A DNA stretch of 44,825 bases from Clostridia bacterium (GTDB lineage Bacteria > Bacillota > Clostridia > UBA1381 > UBA9506): contig JAFQJE010000026.1 of the NCBI GenBank assembly GCA_017415145.1, positions 1-44,825 of the forward strand. Direction: 5' to 3'. Within the stretch, counting starts at the first letter, position 1. Every line of letters begins with the position of its first letter. The notes under the pieces are model-generated. The model did not search any database. It was not told the DNA's origin and saw nothing but the letters and a program-made list of their open reading frames with translations. Both the position numbers and the translations under genes were made by a program. This document shows, in pieces, positions 17,787 through 26,134 of the stretch.

Positions 17787-17814
17787 TTGTATTTTCAAAA
17801 AAATATGTTATAAT
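17787..17814 (+). promoter_or_regulatory. Sigma-A-type promoter for potABCD-dus
   Basis: TTGTAT (17787-17792) and a perfect TATAAT (17809-17814) are 16 bases apart. Transcription would begin near 17821, leaving a leader of about 144 bases before potA. Confidence 0.65.
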
Positions 17815-17845
17815 GAAAGTACAAAGTGAATAATTCATTTTTTTG

Positions 17846-17915
17846 TATGCAATTTTGCATATTTTTAAATGTGGGGTGTCGGACGCATAAGAACGATGTG
17901 TGTTCCGGCTTTTAT
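17846..17915 (+). promoter_or_regulatory. Two-hairpin leader of the pot operon with attenuator-like second stem
   Basis: The leader first carries the palindrome TATGCAATTTTGCATA (17846-17861). A second stem pairs GTCGGACGCATA (17878-17889) with TGTGTGTTCCGGC (17897-17909), 12 pairs with one bulge and three G-T pairs, loop AGAACGA, followed by TTTTATTTTTG. A stem plus T tract upstream of the coding region is the form of a transcription attenuator. A polyamine-sensing role is an inference from the downstream genes. Confidence 0.5.
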
Positions 17916-17964
17916 TTTTGTTATGACATATTTTTACATAAATCGTAGTTTAGGAGGGTGATAA

Positions 17965-19002
17965 ATGTCCAACGCTATTATTGAACTTAAAAACATTTCC
18001 AAAAGCTTTGGTGAAGAGGATATTCTTGAAAATTTCAGCGTTGAGATTGCAAGACATGAATTTGTTACCATACTAGGTCCTTCCGGTTGCGGCAAGACTA
18101 CTATGCTGCGCTTAATCGGAGGCTTTGAAACCCCTGATAATGGTCAGATTTTTTTTGACGGAGAAGATATTACTAATCTTCCCCCTTATAAAAGACGTCT
18201 CAATACTGTATTTCAAAAATATGCTCTTTTTCCGCATATGAACGTTTTTGACAACGTAGCTTTCGGGTTAACTATAAAGAAAATCGACAAAAATATCATA
18301 AAAGAAAAAGTAAGCGAAGTTTTAAAGCTTGTTAATTTAAGCGGTTTTGAAAAACGAAATATCGACTCTCTTTCAGGTGGTCAGCAACAGCGAATTGCTA
18401 TAGCAAGAGCGTTAGTTAACGAACCTGAAGTTCTCCTTCTAGATGAACCTTTAGGTGCCCTTGACTTAAAACTTCGTCAGGAAATGCAACTGGAACTGAA
18501 AAAAATACAGAAAAAGTTAGGCATTACCTTTATTTATGTTACTCATGACCAGGAAGAAGCTCTTACTATGTCTGATGAAATTATCGTTATGAATAACGGT
18601 AAAATTCAGCAAAAAGGCTCACCTATTGATATTTATAATGAACCTGAAAATGCTTTTGTTGCAAGCTTTATCGGCGAAAGTAACATTATAGATGGCATTA
18701 TGCAGAAAGACTTTTTAGTTGAATTTGCAGGCACAACCTTTGAATGTCTTGACAAAGGCTTTGATGATTACGAGTTTGTAGACGTTGTAATTCGTCCTGA
18801 AGATATTAAGTTCGACAAGGAAAAAGGCAAAATTGAAGGCGTTGTCAATTCAGTTGTATTTAAAGGTGTTCACTACGAAATGAGAATAAGTGCAGCAGAT
18901 TTTGACTGGATAGTTCACTCTACTACTATGGAGCCTGTAGGCAGTAGAGTGTACCTTGATTTTTATCCTAATGATATCCATATTATGAAGAAGGTGAAGT
19001 AA
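17965..19002 (+). CDS. potA: Spermidine/putrescine ABC transporter ATP-binding protein
   Basis: PotA powers polyamine import. The 345 residues contain Walker [11 protein letters not shown] (about 38-47), the Q-loop in [10 protein letters not shown], the ABC signature LSGGQQQR (about 138), Walker [13 protein letters not shown], and the switch His in VTHDQEE. A C-terminal TOBE regulatory domain spans about 280-345. AGGAGG is 7 bases upstream of ATG. Its stop shares one base with the potB start (TAATG). Confidence 0.95.
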   Translation: MSNAIIELKNISKSFGEEDILENFSVEIARHEFVTILGPSGCGKTTMLRLIGGFETPDNGQIFFDGEDITNLPPYKRRLNTVFQKYALFPHMNVFDNVAFGLTIKKIDKNIIKEKVSEVLKLVNLSGFEKRNIDSLSGGQQQRIAIARALVNEPEVLLLDEPLGALDLKLRQEMQLELKKIQKKLGITFIYVTHDQEEALTMSDEIIVMNNGKIQQKGSPIDIYNEPENAFVASFIGESNIIDGIMQKDFLVEFAGTTFECLDKGFDDYEFVDVVIRPEDIKFDKEKGKIEGVVNSVVFKGVHYEMRISAADFDWIVHSTTMEPVGSRVYLDFYPNDIHIMKKVK

Positions 19003-19841
19003 TGAACAGACGCTGGTATTCCGCACCTTACTTAGTATGGTCACTGATATTTATAGTGGTTCCTATGTTAATGGTGGCATTTTACGGTCTTACTGTTGTT
19101 GGCGAAGACGGAAGCTTTATTTTCTCTTTGGAAAATATTAAACGTTTCTTCACTCCCCTGTATTTAGGAGTACTGGGACGTTCTGCTCTTTACGCTGCTA
19201 TCAGTACTGTTATATGCATCATTTTAGGATACCCCGCTGCTTTAATTCTTTCTTCCAAAGATTTAAAGCACAAAAGCGTTATGATGTTTTTAATAGTTAT
19301 CCCCATGTGGATGAATTTGCTTCTTCGTACCTATTCCTGGCTCTCACTTTTAGAAAATGAAGGCCTTATTAATCAGTTTTTACGATTTATAGGAATTTTA
19401 GGTAGCGAAGAATATATCCAATTTTTATATGGCGAAGGTGCGGTTATCTTTGGTATGGTTTATAATTTCCTGCCGTTTATGATATTACCCATCTATTCCG
19501 TTATGTCTAAAATGGACTACTCTATTATTAACGCCGCTGAAGACTTGGGTGCAAATAAATTTAACGTATTCAGAAAAGTAATATTTCCATTGAGTATTCC
19601 AGGTATTTCATCAGGAATAACTATGGTGTTTATTCCTGCTATTACGACATTTGCTATTTCAAGCATTTTAAGCGGTAACAACGTGAATCTCTTAGGCAAC
19701 GTTATCGAAAAGCAATTCGGCATAGGCGGAGACTGGAATTTCGGTTCTACAATGTCTTTGGTGCTTATGATTTTTATACTGATAAGCATGTTTGTTATGC
19801 CCGATTCTGAAAAAGAATCACAAGGAGGTCTGATAATATGA
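19002..19841 (+). CDS. potB: Spermidine/putrescine ABC transporter permease PotB
   Basis: PotB is one of the two membrane permeases of the polyamine importer. The 279 residues show about six membrane segments and the EAA loop NAAEDLGANKFNVFRKVIFPLSIP (about 178-201, seen here in two parts), which contacts PotA. Translation is coupled to potA by a TAATG junction and to potC by ATGA. Confidence 0.93.
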   Translation: MNRRWYSAPYLVWSLIFIVVPMLMVAFYGLTVVGEDGSFIFSLENIKRFFTPLYLGVLGRSALYAAISTVICIILGYPAALILSSKDLKHKSVMMFLIVIPMWMNLLLRTYSWLSLLENEGLINQFLRFIGILGSEEYIQFLYGEGAVIFGMVYNFLPFMILPIYSVMSKMDYSIINAAEDLGANKFNVFRKVIFPLSIPGISSGITMVFIPAITTFAISSILSGNNVNLLGNVIEKQFGIGGDWNFGSTMSLVLMIFILISMFVMPDSEKESQGGLII

Positions 19842-20608
19842 AAAAGCTCCAGAAGCTATATTTATATTTAATCCTTGTGTTTTTATATGCACCGATAATC
19901 ATTATGATTATCTACTCTTTCAACGAATCAAAATACCGTGTGTGGACGAAATTTTCTTTTAAATGGTATATTGAACTTTTCCAGGACGGACAAATAATGT
20001 CAGCACTGTCCAATACCTTATTGGTAGCAGTTATAGCATCTGTGCTCTCTACGATTTTTGGCACAATTGCAGCAATCGGTATTAATTCATTAAAAAAATG
20101 GCGTAAAAGTGCCGTTATGAACATTACAATGCTGCCCGTGTTAAATCCTGATATTGTAACAGGTATTGCTTTGATGCTCTTATTTTTCATGGCAAAGCTA
20201 CCTACAGGAAGACTGACATTGATACTTGCTCACATGAGCTTTTGTATTCCCTATGTTATATTGTCCGTTTTGCCTAAATTAAAACAAGCTGACAACAGAA
20301 CTTATGAGGCTGCTCTTGACTTAGGAGCAACACCCGCACTTGCCACATGGAAGGTTACTCTTCCTGAGATTATGCCAGGTGTGATTACAGGATTTTTGAT
20401 GGCATTTACACTGTCAATTGATGATTTTATAATCAGCTACTTTACGACAGGTCCCGGTGTTGAAAACTTGTCTATTCTTATTTACAACGCCGCTAAAAAA
20501 GGTGTAAGCCCGTCTATCAATGCACTTTCAGCACTTTTGTTTGCGGTTATTATGTTACTTTTGATTGTAATCAATGTAAGAACACATAGAGCTTCCGAAA
20601 AAGCTTAA
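19838..20608 (+). CDS. potC: Spermidine/putrescine ABC transporter permease PotC
   Basis: PotC is the second permease. The 256 residues contain about six membrane segments and the EAA loop EAALDLGATPALATWKVTLP (about 166-185). The ATG overlaps the potB stop by 4 bases, and AAGGAGG lies just upstream. FTLSIDDFIISYF near 190-202 is characteristic of PotC. Confidence 0.94.
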   Translation: MKKLQKLYLYLILVFLYAPIIIMIIYSFNESKYRVWTKFSFKWYIELFQDGQIMSALSNTLLVAVIASVLSTIFGTIAAIGINSLKKWRKSAVMNITMLPVLNPDIVTGIALMLLFFMAKLPTGRLTLILAHMSFCIPYVILSVLPKLKQADNRTYEAALDLGATPALATWKVTLPEIMPGVITGFLMAFTLSIDDFIISYFTTGPGVENLSILIYNAAKKGVSPSINALSALLFAVIMLLLIVINVRTHRASEKA

Positions 20609-20636
20609 AAATATTAAAATAAAGGGGTATGATGAA

Positions 20637-21671
20637 ATGAAAAAAATTGTATCTTTACTTTTAGCAGTGCTGCTCTGCTCTTTAATGTTTTCCGGTTGCG
20701 GCACAGACCCGTCTAAAGTCATAAGAGTTTATAATGCCTCAGAATACATTGGCGAGGGTGTTATTGAACAGTTCGAAAAAGAAACAGGCTATAAAGTTAT
20801 ATATAGCGAATTTGCATCAAATGAAGATATGTATACAAAAATTAAAACTACTTCATACGATGTTTTAATTCCATCTGACTATATGATTGACAAACTCGTA
20901 CGCGAAGAACTGGTACAACCTTTGGATTTCAATAATATTCCTAACTATCAGTTTGTGAACGAAACTTTCAAAAGCCCTTACTACGACCCAGATAATAAGT
21001 ACTCCGTACCTTATATGTGGTCAACCGTAGGTATTCTTTATGACAGTACAAAGGTGAAAGAAGAAGTTACTGATATGTCTGTTATGTGGAATAAGGACTA
21101 TTCAGGCAAAATCTTTATGCTCGATAGTGTAAGAGACTCCATTGGTATGACACTTAAAAAACTTGGATACTCTGTTAACACAACAAACGATGACGAACTG
21201 AATGAAGCAAAAAAGGAGTTGCTTACTCAGCGTGAGCTTATTTTAGGTTATGTTACAGATGAAGTCAAGGACAAAATCATCTCCGGCGAGGGTTCATTAG
21301 GTCTTGTTTATTCAGGCGAAGCCGGCAAAGCTATGGCTGAAAAAGATACATTAAAATATGCAATTCCCGAAAACGGCACTATTTACTGTGTTGATGCTAT
21401 GGTTATTCCTGCAAACTCACAAAATAAGACAGGAGCAGAAGCCTTTATAAACTATATGCACAAACCCGAAATTGCAGCTCAGAATGCATTGGAAACATTC
21501 TATGGAATTACAAATGTAAGAGGCTTGGAATTACTTCCTGATGCTATTAAAAACAACAAAGGCTTATATCCTGATGCGACAATCCTTGAAAAGAGCGAAA
21601 TGCTAAAGAGCGAAGGTAATATAAATCAGAAATACTTAGAAATATGGAATCAGATTACAGCTGCAAATTAA
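20637..21671 (+). CDS. potD: Spermidine/putrescine-binding lipoprotein PotD
   Basis: PotD captures polyamines outside the membrane. The 344 residues start with a lipoprotein signal peptide (Lys-Lys, hydrophobic core, lipobox FSGC with Cys at about 21). The mature domain follows with VIRVYNASEYIGEGVIEQFE and SYDVLIPSDYMIDKLVRE, typical of PotD. Aromatic and acidic residues such as YMWSTVGILYD agree with a polyamine site. AAAGGGGT precedes ATG. It ends one base before the dus start. Confidence 0.94.
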   Translation: MKKIVSLLLAVLLCSLMFSGCGTDPSKVIRVYNASEYIGEGVIEQFEKETGYKVIYSEFASNEDMYTKIKTTSYDVLIPSDYMIDKLVREELVQPLDFNNIPNYQFVNETFKSPYYDPDNKYSVPYMWSTVGILYDSTKVKEEVTDMSVMWNKDYSGKIFMLDSVRDSIGMTLKKLGYSVNTTNDDELNEAKKELLTQRELILGYVTDEVKDKIISGEGSLGLVYSGEAGKAMAEKDTLKYAIPENGTIYCVDAMVIPANSQNKTGAEAFINYMHKPEIAAQNALETFYGITNVRGLELLPDAIKNNKGLYPDATILEKSEMLKSEGNINQKYLEIWNQITAAN

Positions 21672-21672
21672 T

Positions 21673-22623
21673 ATGACAAATTTTTATAATAACAAAATTT
21701 TCTTAGCCCCTATGGCGGGTGTCACAGACCTTGCGTTTCGTACACTATGTCGGGAATATGGTGCAGACCTTGTAGTTTCTGAAATGATAAGCTCAAGGGG
21801 TCTTCACTACAAAGACAAAAAAACAAACGATTTACTGAAAACAAATGATATCGAAGCACCATTAATAGTTCAGCTATTCGGAAATGAACCCGAGGTAATG
21901 GCTGAAGCCGCTAAAATTCTAGAGGATAGCGGTGTTAAATATCTTGATATCAATATGGGATGCCCTGCTCCAAAGATTGTAAAAAACGGTGACGGTTGTT
22001 CGCTTATGCGTAACGAAGTTTTGGCAGGTAGCATTGCAGAATCGGTCGTTCGCGCCGTCAAAATCCCTATCAGCGTGAAATTTCGTGCAGGTTGGGATAA
22101 GGATTCCATAAATGCCGTATCCTTTGCAAAAACCATGGAAAATGCAGGCGTTTCCTGTGTTACAGTTCACGGCAGAACCAAGGACCAGTTTTATTCAGGA
22201 AATGCCGATTACAATATAATAAAACAGGTTCGCGAGGCGGTAAGCATTCCCGTAATTGCAAACGGTGATGTAACAGATGGTAATTCTGCAAAGAAAATCT
22301 TGGAAGAAACGGGTTGTAGCAGCTTAATGGTCGGACGTGGTTCATTGGGCAATCCTTTCATATTTAAAGAAATTAAGACAACTTTTGAAGGCAATAGTAC
22401 TACCTGTATACCTTTATCAGAAAAACGCAAAGCACTTCTTCGTCATATCGAACTGATGGAAGAATATAAACCTGAACATATAGGCGTTCCTGAAATGCGA
22501 AAACATTTTGCATGGTATTTGAAAGGCATTCCCCATTCAGGCAAATACAAGCTTGAAGCATTTTCCGCAAAAACCTATAATGAAATGAAAAATTTAACTA
22601 AAGCAATTTTTTTAAAAAAATAA
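21673..22623 (+). CDS. dus: tRNA-dihydrouridine synthase (DusB-like)
   Basis: Dus enzymes use FMN and NADPH to reduce uridine to dihydrouridine in tRNA. The 316-residue protein has the FMN-barrel start LAPMAGVTDLAFRTLCRE, the active-site region LDINMGCPAPKIVKNGDG (about 95-112), the VTVHGRTKDQFYSG region and VIANGDVTD. It begins one base after the potD stop, with no evident Shine-Dalgarno sequence, which suggests translational coupling to the transporter genes. The operon ends at the stem immediately downstream. Confidence 0.94.
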   Translation: MTNFYNNKIFLAPMAGVTDLAFRTLCREYGADLVVSEMISSRGLHYKDKKTNDLLKTNDIEAPLIVQLFGNEPEVMAEAAKILEDSGVKYLDINMGCPAPKIVKNGDGCSLMRNEVLAGSIAESVVRAVKIPISVKFRAGWDKDSINAVSFAKTMENAGVSCVTVHGRTKDQFYSGNADYNIIKQVREAVSIPVIANGDVTDGNSAKKILEETGCSSLMVGRGSLGNPFIFKEIKTTFEGNSTTCIPLSEKRKALLRHIELMEEYKPEHIGVPEMRKHFAWYLKGIPHSGKYKLEAFSAKTYNEMKNLTKAIFLKK

Positions 22624-22657
22624 CCTCCTGTAAAGTTACAGGAGGTTATACTATTTT
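22612..22657. terminator. Bidirectional terminator between dus and rubrerythrin
   Basis: TAACCTCCTGTAA pairs perfectly with TTACAGGAGGTTA (22621-22648), with an A-rich left flank and a T-rich right flank. Both genes end into it. Confidence 0.9.
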
Positions 22658-23199
22658 TAGTAATTTTCTGCATGTACTTCAAAATGTGCCTGAGGGTGAG
22701 CACATACGGGACAAATTTCAGGGGCTTTTTCGCCTATTGCAAGATGTCCGCAGTTGCGACATTCCCAGATAACTACGCCTGCTTTTTCAAACACTTTCTT
22801 TGTTTCAACGTTATTTAAGAGCGCACGGTATCTTTCTTCGTGTGCCTTCTCTATTGCAGCTACTCCTCTGAACTGTTCTGCCAGTTCATGGAAACCTTCT
22901 TCGTCAGCTTCTTTCGCCATTCTGCTATACATATCTGTCCATTCAAACTGTTCTCCCTCGGCTGCAGCCTTTAGGTTCTCCTCTGTTGTTCCTAATTCTC
23001 CTAAAGCCTTAAACCAAAGTTTTGCATGTTCTTTTTCGTTGTCTGCTGTTTTTAAAAACAATGCTGCAATCTGCTCATACCCTGCTTTTTTTGCAACAGA
23101 TGCAAAGTATGTATACTTGTTTCTTGCCTGGGATTCGCCTGCAAATGCCTCCCAGAGATTTTTTTCGGTTTTTGAACCTTTAAATTTGTTTTCTGCCAT
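22657..23199 (-). CDS. rbr: Rubrerythrin
   Basis: Rubrerythrin reduces hydrogen peroxide in anaerobes. The 180 residues comprise a ferritin-like diiron domain (about 1-135) with metal ligand motifs [21 protein letters not shown] and [11 protein letters not shown]-terminal rubredoxin-like iron site (about 145-170) has WECRNCGHL and [16 protein letters not shown] precedes ATG. It lies downstream of trxA on the same strand, with a 153-base gap whose content I cannot assign. A redox-stress unit with thioredoxin is plausible. Confidence 0.96.
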   Translation of the reverse strand: MAENKFKGSKTEKNLWEAFAGESQARNKYTYFASVAKKAGYEQIAALFLKTADNEKEHAKLWFKALGELGTTEENLKAAAEGEQFEWTDMYSRMAKEADEEGFHELAEQFRGVAAIEKAHEERYRALLNNVETKKVFEKAGVVIWECRNCGHLAIGEKAPEICPVCAHPQAHFEVHAENY

Positions 23200-23352
23200 T
23201 TTATTCTCCTCCTGATTTTTTATTTAAAATATTATTTGATAACCTAAAAAACAAAAACTAGAAACTGTAAGTGGTGTATGCCCTGCACGAAAAAACACTT
23301 CCATACAATATTTCAGATAAAATTATTCATAGTTACTCCTCACGCGGATAGA

Positions 23353-23661
23353 TTATTTCAACAACTCAAGAATTTCATCTTTAGGGCAGAAACCTATTGA
23401 ACGTGTTTTTTCTGTCCCATTTTCCATAACTACCAATGTAGGTATACTCATAACACCGAATTTCACTGCTAATTCACCCTCGGCATCTACATCAATTTTT
23501 CCTACTTTTATATCATCACGCTCTGCTGCAATTTCTTCTAAAACAGGTGCAATCATTTTACATGGTCCGCACCATGTTGCCCAAAAATCAAGCAATACAG
23601 GAACATCGCTTTTTATTACCTCTGATTCAAAGTTTTCTTTCGTTATTTTTAAAATACTCAT
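23353..23661 (-). CDS. trxA: Thioredoxin
   Basis: This 102-residue thioredoxin reduces protein disulfides. The active site WCGPCK is at about 30-35, followed by the cis-Pro in SIPTLVV (about 75) and the usual C-terminal helix. GGAGGG precedes ATG. A promoter on the minus strand lies immediately upstream, face to face with the comF promoter. Rubrerythrin follows downstream. Confidence 0.96.
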   Translation of the reverse strand: MSILKITKENFESEVIKSDVPVLLDFWATWCGPCKMIAPVLEEIAAERDDIKVGKIDVDAEGELAVKFGVMSIPTLVVMENGTEKTRSIGFCPKDEILELLK

Positions 23662-23677
23662 ATTTTACCCTCCTATG

Positions 23678-23736
23678 TTGAAATTTGTCGAAAAAACTGT
23701 TATAATTATTTTATCATATTTTTATAAATTTTACAA
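23678..23736. promoter_or_regulatory. Face-to-face overlapping promoters of trxA (minus) and comF (plus)
   Basis: Plus strand: TTGAAA (23678-23683), 17 bases, TATAAT (23701-23706). Minus strand: TTGTAA (23736-23731), 17 bases, TAAAAT (23713-23708). The two -10 boxes are one base apart. Each polymerase would cover the start region of the other promoter, so the genes may be expressed alternately. Confidence 0.6.
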
Positions 23737-23747
23737 GGAGGGTGGAA

Positions 23748-24461
23748 ATGTTTTACAAAAAAATTAACATTTTGTCTTTACTTTTCCCTGACACTTGTAT
23801 CGTTTGTAAAAAGCCTGTGAGAATTAGTTCTTACGCTTGTAAAAGATGCAATGATAAGATAGAATATATAAATCCCATCTTTAAATGTAAGACATGTCTT
23901 TCGCACATCCCAAAATCTGATAACAGGATTTGCGGATTTTGTCTGAAAGAAAATCCGCAATATTCAAGATTGATTTCTTGCGTTGCCTATAAAGGATATA
24001 TTAAGTCTTCACTTCAGGCGTATAAATTTAATAATCGCCCTGATTTACATATTGGTTTTTCAAAACTTGCCTGCGAAACTTTGGAACATGATGGTGTGTA
24101 TTTTGATGCAGTTATATCAATGCCACTACACAGAAATAAACTTTTAGAACGAGGATATAATCAATCTGCGCTGATTGCAAAAAACATAGCTAAGCATTTC
24201 GAGGTGCCGTTTTACGATGATTTACTAATAAAGGTAAAGGAAACTAAAACTCAGTCTGAACTAAAATATGCAGAACGCCGTAAAAATATAAAAGGAGCAT
24301 TCGATGTTAATAACCCCGAAAGAATCAACGAAAATACAATTCTGTTGGTTGATGATATATTTACTACAGGTTTTACTATGAGGGAGGCTGCGAAGACTTG
24401 TGCTCCTCATACGGATAAAATCATTGCTTTTACCATTGCAAAAGGTATACTTGAAAACTAA
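23748..24461 (+). CDS. comF: ComF-family amidophosphoribosyltransferase-like protein
   Basis: ComF proteins are linked to DNA uptake and processing in competent Firmicutes, but many orthologues are uncharacterised. The 237 residues begin with a four-pair Cys region (CIVCKK, CKRC, CKTC, CGFC, between about 16 and 66) that likely binds zinc. A type I PRTase domain follows with MPLHRNKLLERGYNQS and the PRPP loop ILLVDDIFTTGFTM (about 199-212). ATG at 23748 is preferred because AGGAGG lies 6 bases upstream. A GTG two codons earlier overlaps it. It stands alone between trxA and spoVT. Confidence 0.9.
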   Translation: MFYKKINILSLLFPDTCIVCKKPVRISSYACKRCNDKIEYINPIFKCKTCLSHIPKSDNRICGFCLKENPQYSRLISCVAYKGYIKSSLQAYKFNNRPDLHIGFSKLACETLEHDGVYFDAVISMPLHRNKLLERGYNQSALIAKNIAKHFEVPFYDDLLIKVKETKTQSELKYAERRKNIKGAFDVNNPERINENTILLVDDIFTTGFTMREAAKTCAPHTDKIIAFTIAKGILEN

Positions 24462-24489
24462 AAGCGTACCATGTTTGGTACGCTTTTAG
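24458..24489. terminator. Bidirectional terminator between comF and spoVT
   Basis: CTAAAAGCGTACC pairs with GGTACGCTTTTAG around a 6-base loop, with A/T tracts on both sides. Confidence 0.9.
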
Positions 24490-24490
24490 T

Positions 24491-25033
24491 TTACTGCTCC
24501 ATATGTCTACCCAAAAAGTTTGCTGCAGACTGGGCTAATTTTTCCTCTATCTCGCTCATTTTAGGTTGTTGTTCATTTGAAAAAAACACTACTGAGCCGA
24601 TCGTGTCACCCTCTGCAATAATTGGTGCTACTACTCCTGCAGAATATTTTTCACTTCCTTCAATAACAGGCACATTTTTCTTTTCACCTCTTGAAATGAA
24701 GGTGATTTTTTCTTCTATAAGTCTTTCCATATCAGGACTAATTTTTTTATCGGACAATTCACGTTTTGGCACACCTGACACCGCAATTACATTATCCATA
24801 TCAGTGATACATATGGGAAAACCACTTGTTTTTGCCAAAGTTTCTGCATAATCTCCTGCAAAGTCACCGAGTTCTCCCACCGGAGAATACTTTTTGAATA
24901 TCACTTCCCCGTCTTTACCTGTATAAATTTCTAAGGGTGCTCCTTCCCTGATGCGTAACGTTCTGCGTATTTCTTTAGGAATTACAACACGGCCTAAATC
25001 GTCTATTCTTCTAACAATTCCTGTTGCTTTCAT
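24491..25033 (-). CDS. spoVT: Stage V sporulation protein T
   Basis: SpoVT is an AbrB-like regulator active in the forespore. From ATG at 25033 it is 180 residues, the usual length. The N-terminal swapped-hairpin DNA-binding domain reads MKATGIVRRIDDLGRVVIPK, followed by a GAF-like C-terminal domain (about 55-178). The open frame continues upstream for 67 codons, but that extension is AT-rich, crosses the terminator of the preceding gene and has no family match. AGGAG is 13 bases from ATG, a rather long spacing. A sigma-G-like promoter lies upstream. The gene indicates that the organism sporulates. Confidence 0.95.
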   Translation of the reverse strand: MKATGIVRRIDDLGRVVIPKEIRRTLRIREGAPLEIYTGKDGEVIFKKYSPVGELGDFAGDYAETLAKTSGFPICITDMDNVIAVSGVPKRELSDKKISPDMERLIEEKITFISRGEKKNVPVIEGSEKYSAGVVAPIIAEGDTIGSVVFFSNEQQPKMSEIEEKLAQSAANFLGRHMEQ

Positions 25034-25071
25034 ATGAAATAATTTGCTCCTTTTTTGTGAGTTTACATAAA

Positions 25072-25101
25072 TAGTATTAGCAATCAAGGAATTTTTATGT
25101 A
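25072..25101 (-). promoter_or_regulatory. Candidate sigma-G promoter of spoVT
   Basis: On the minus strand TACATA (25101-25096) and AATACTA (25078-25072) are 17 bases apart, compared with a sigma-G consensus near TGAATA and CATACTA. The match is partial, but spoVT is forespore-expressed in Bacillus. Confidence 0.35.
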
Positions 25102-25140
25102 ATAAAATGAAAATAATTATACTGATTAGAAACACAAAAC

Positions 25141-25172
25141 AAAGAGGTTTGTTACTTGTAACAAACCTCTTT
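25141..25172. terminator. Terminator after the efp-SLOG gene cluster
   Basis: AAAGAGGTTTGTTAC pairs with GTAACAAACCTCTTT around a two-base loop. It lies directly after the stop of the SLOG gene read on the minus strand and separates it from spoVT. Confidence 0.88.
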
Positions 25173-25631
25173 TTATATATAAAAAACTTTTTTATTTTTA
25201 GATTCTGCGTATCTAGCGGTATAATATGAACCACCTGAATTTTTTCTTACATACGCTATAACAAAATCAGAATCATCCACCATGCTTTGATTTCTGTCCT
25301 TCATACATTCAGAATGATGAAATTGTGAAATAACTTCTATTCTATCTGCTCTTGATAAAATATAGTCATATATCGTCTTATTATCATCGCTCCATCTGTC
25401 GGACTGTCCCTTGTGGGGAACATAGATATGGAGTTGTATTTTTGGATACTTATTCTTTAACCCAAGAACAGCTAAGGCAGATAAAGTGTCAAAACCTAAA
25501 GCGCCGCCGTTTATAAAAACGGCGACACCTTCATTGATTAATTGTTCAATTTTGTCAGTTAAAACAGGAATTATCTGCTCACGTACAGAACCCTCAAGAT
25601 TTCTGTGACCTGTAAAGCAGCAAGATTTCAT
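25173..25631 (-). CDS. SLOG-fold (DUF1273/YpsA-like) protein
   Basis: This 152-residue protein has a Rossmann-like SLOG fold: SCCFTGHRNLEG near the start, a glycine-rich nucleotide-binding loop NGGALGFDTLSALAVL (about 41-56), and a C-terminal DDSDFVIAYVRKNSGGSYYT. SLOG proteins bind nucleotide-derived ligands or cleave nucleoside monophosphates. The specific role here is unknown. It starts 2 bases after the CD1247-like gene, so it is translationally linked to it and efp. Confidence 0.85.
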   Translation of the reverse strand: MKSCCFTGHRNLEGSVREQIIPVLTDKIEQLINEGVAVFINGGALGFDTLSALAVLGLKNKYPKIQLHIYVPHKGQSDRWSDDNKTIYDYILSRADRIEVISQFHHSECMKDRNQSMVDDSDFVIAYVRKNSGGSYYTARYAESKNKKVFYI

Positions 25632-25633
25632 TA

Positions 25634-26107
25634 TTATTCCTCTTCTTCTACAAACTCGATTTCGATTTTTTTGCTGCAGTTAGGACATATTAAGCTTTCG
25701 TCGTTAATCATATCCTCATCGAAATATACCTTTTCGCCGCAGCCGTCACATTCTACTTCGTAGAATTCCATATCTTCGTCATCATCGTAGTATTCGTCAT
25801 CATAATCGCCGTCGCAACCATCACAACCATCACAGTCGCAGCAATCCTCGTCTTCGTCAAAGATTTCGTCAAGGTCATCATAAACCGCATCTAAATCTTC
25901 GCAAACTTCGTCAAGACATTCTTCAACATCGTCGAGTCTTTCTGAGTTTTCTGCAACTTCTTCGTCAAGTTCGTCGATTGTGATTGCCATTTCATCTAAA
26001 ACTTCAATAATTTTTAATAATAATTTTCCTTCATCTTTTGCTTCGTCAATTTTTAAGCCGTCTGCCAATCCTCTTAAATATGCAGCCTTTTCTGAAAGAT
26101 ATGCCAT
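25634..26107 (-). CDS. CD1247-like acidic zinc-ribbon protein
   Basis: From ATG at 26107 (AAAGGAG upstream) the product is 157 residues. The N-terminal helical region (about 1-75), with AYLSEKAAYLRGLADGLKID, matches the CD1247 N-terminal family of Clostridia. The centre (about 75-110) is extremely acidic and contains a Cys/Asp run with CDCDGCDGCDG. The C-terminus has a zinc ribbon (CDGCGEKVYFDED and LICPNCSKKI). A structural or metal-binding role is likely, but the function is unknown. It lies 27 bases downstream of efp. Confidence 0.85.
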   Translation of the reverse strand: MAYLSEKAAYLRGLADGLKIDEAKDEGKLLLKIIEVLDEMAITIDELDEEVAENSERLDDVEECLDEVCEDLDAVYDDLDEIFDEDEDCCDCDGCDGCDGDYDDEYYDDDEDMEFYEVECDGCGEKVYFDEDMINDESLICPNCSKKIEIEFVEEEE

Positions 26108-26134
26108 GGTAATTTCTCCTTTCAAAATTAAAAA

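Noticed and set aside
17846-17915. ykkC-type guanidine or mini-ykkC riboswitch before potA
   Set aside because: The loop contains ACGA once, but the paired ACGR tetraloops and other consensus elements are not present.
23200-23352. Five-codon reading frame (MNNFI) with a GAGGAG site between trxA and rubrerythrin
   Set aside because: It is too short to support as a leader peptide, and no regulated codon run or attenuator follows it.
24491-25234. SpoVT with a 67-residue N-terminal extension
   Set aside because: The extension reads through a terminator and the AT-rich promoter region. The family starts at MKATGIVRR and the 180-residue length fits.
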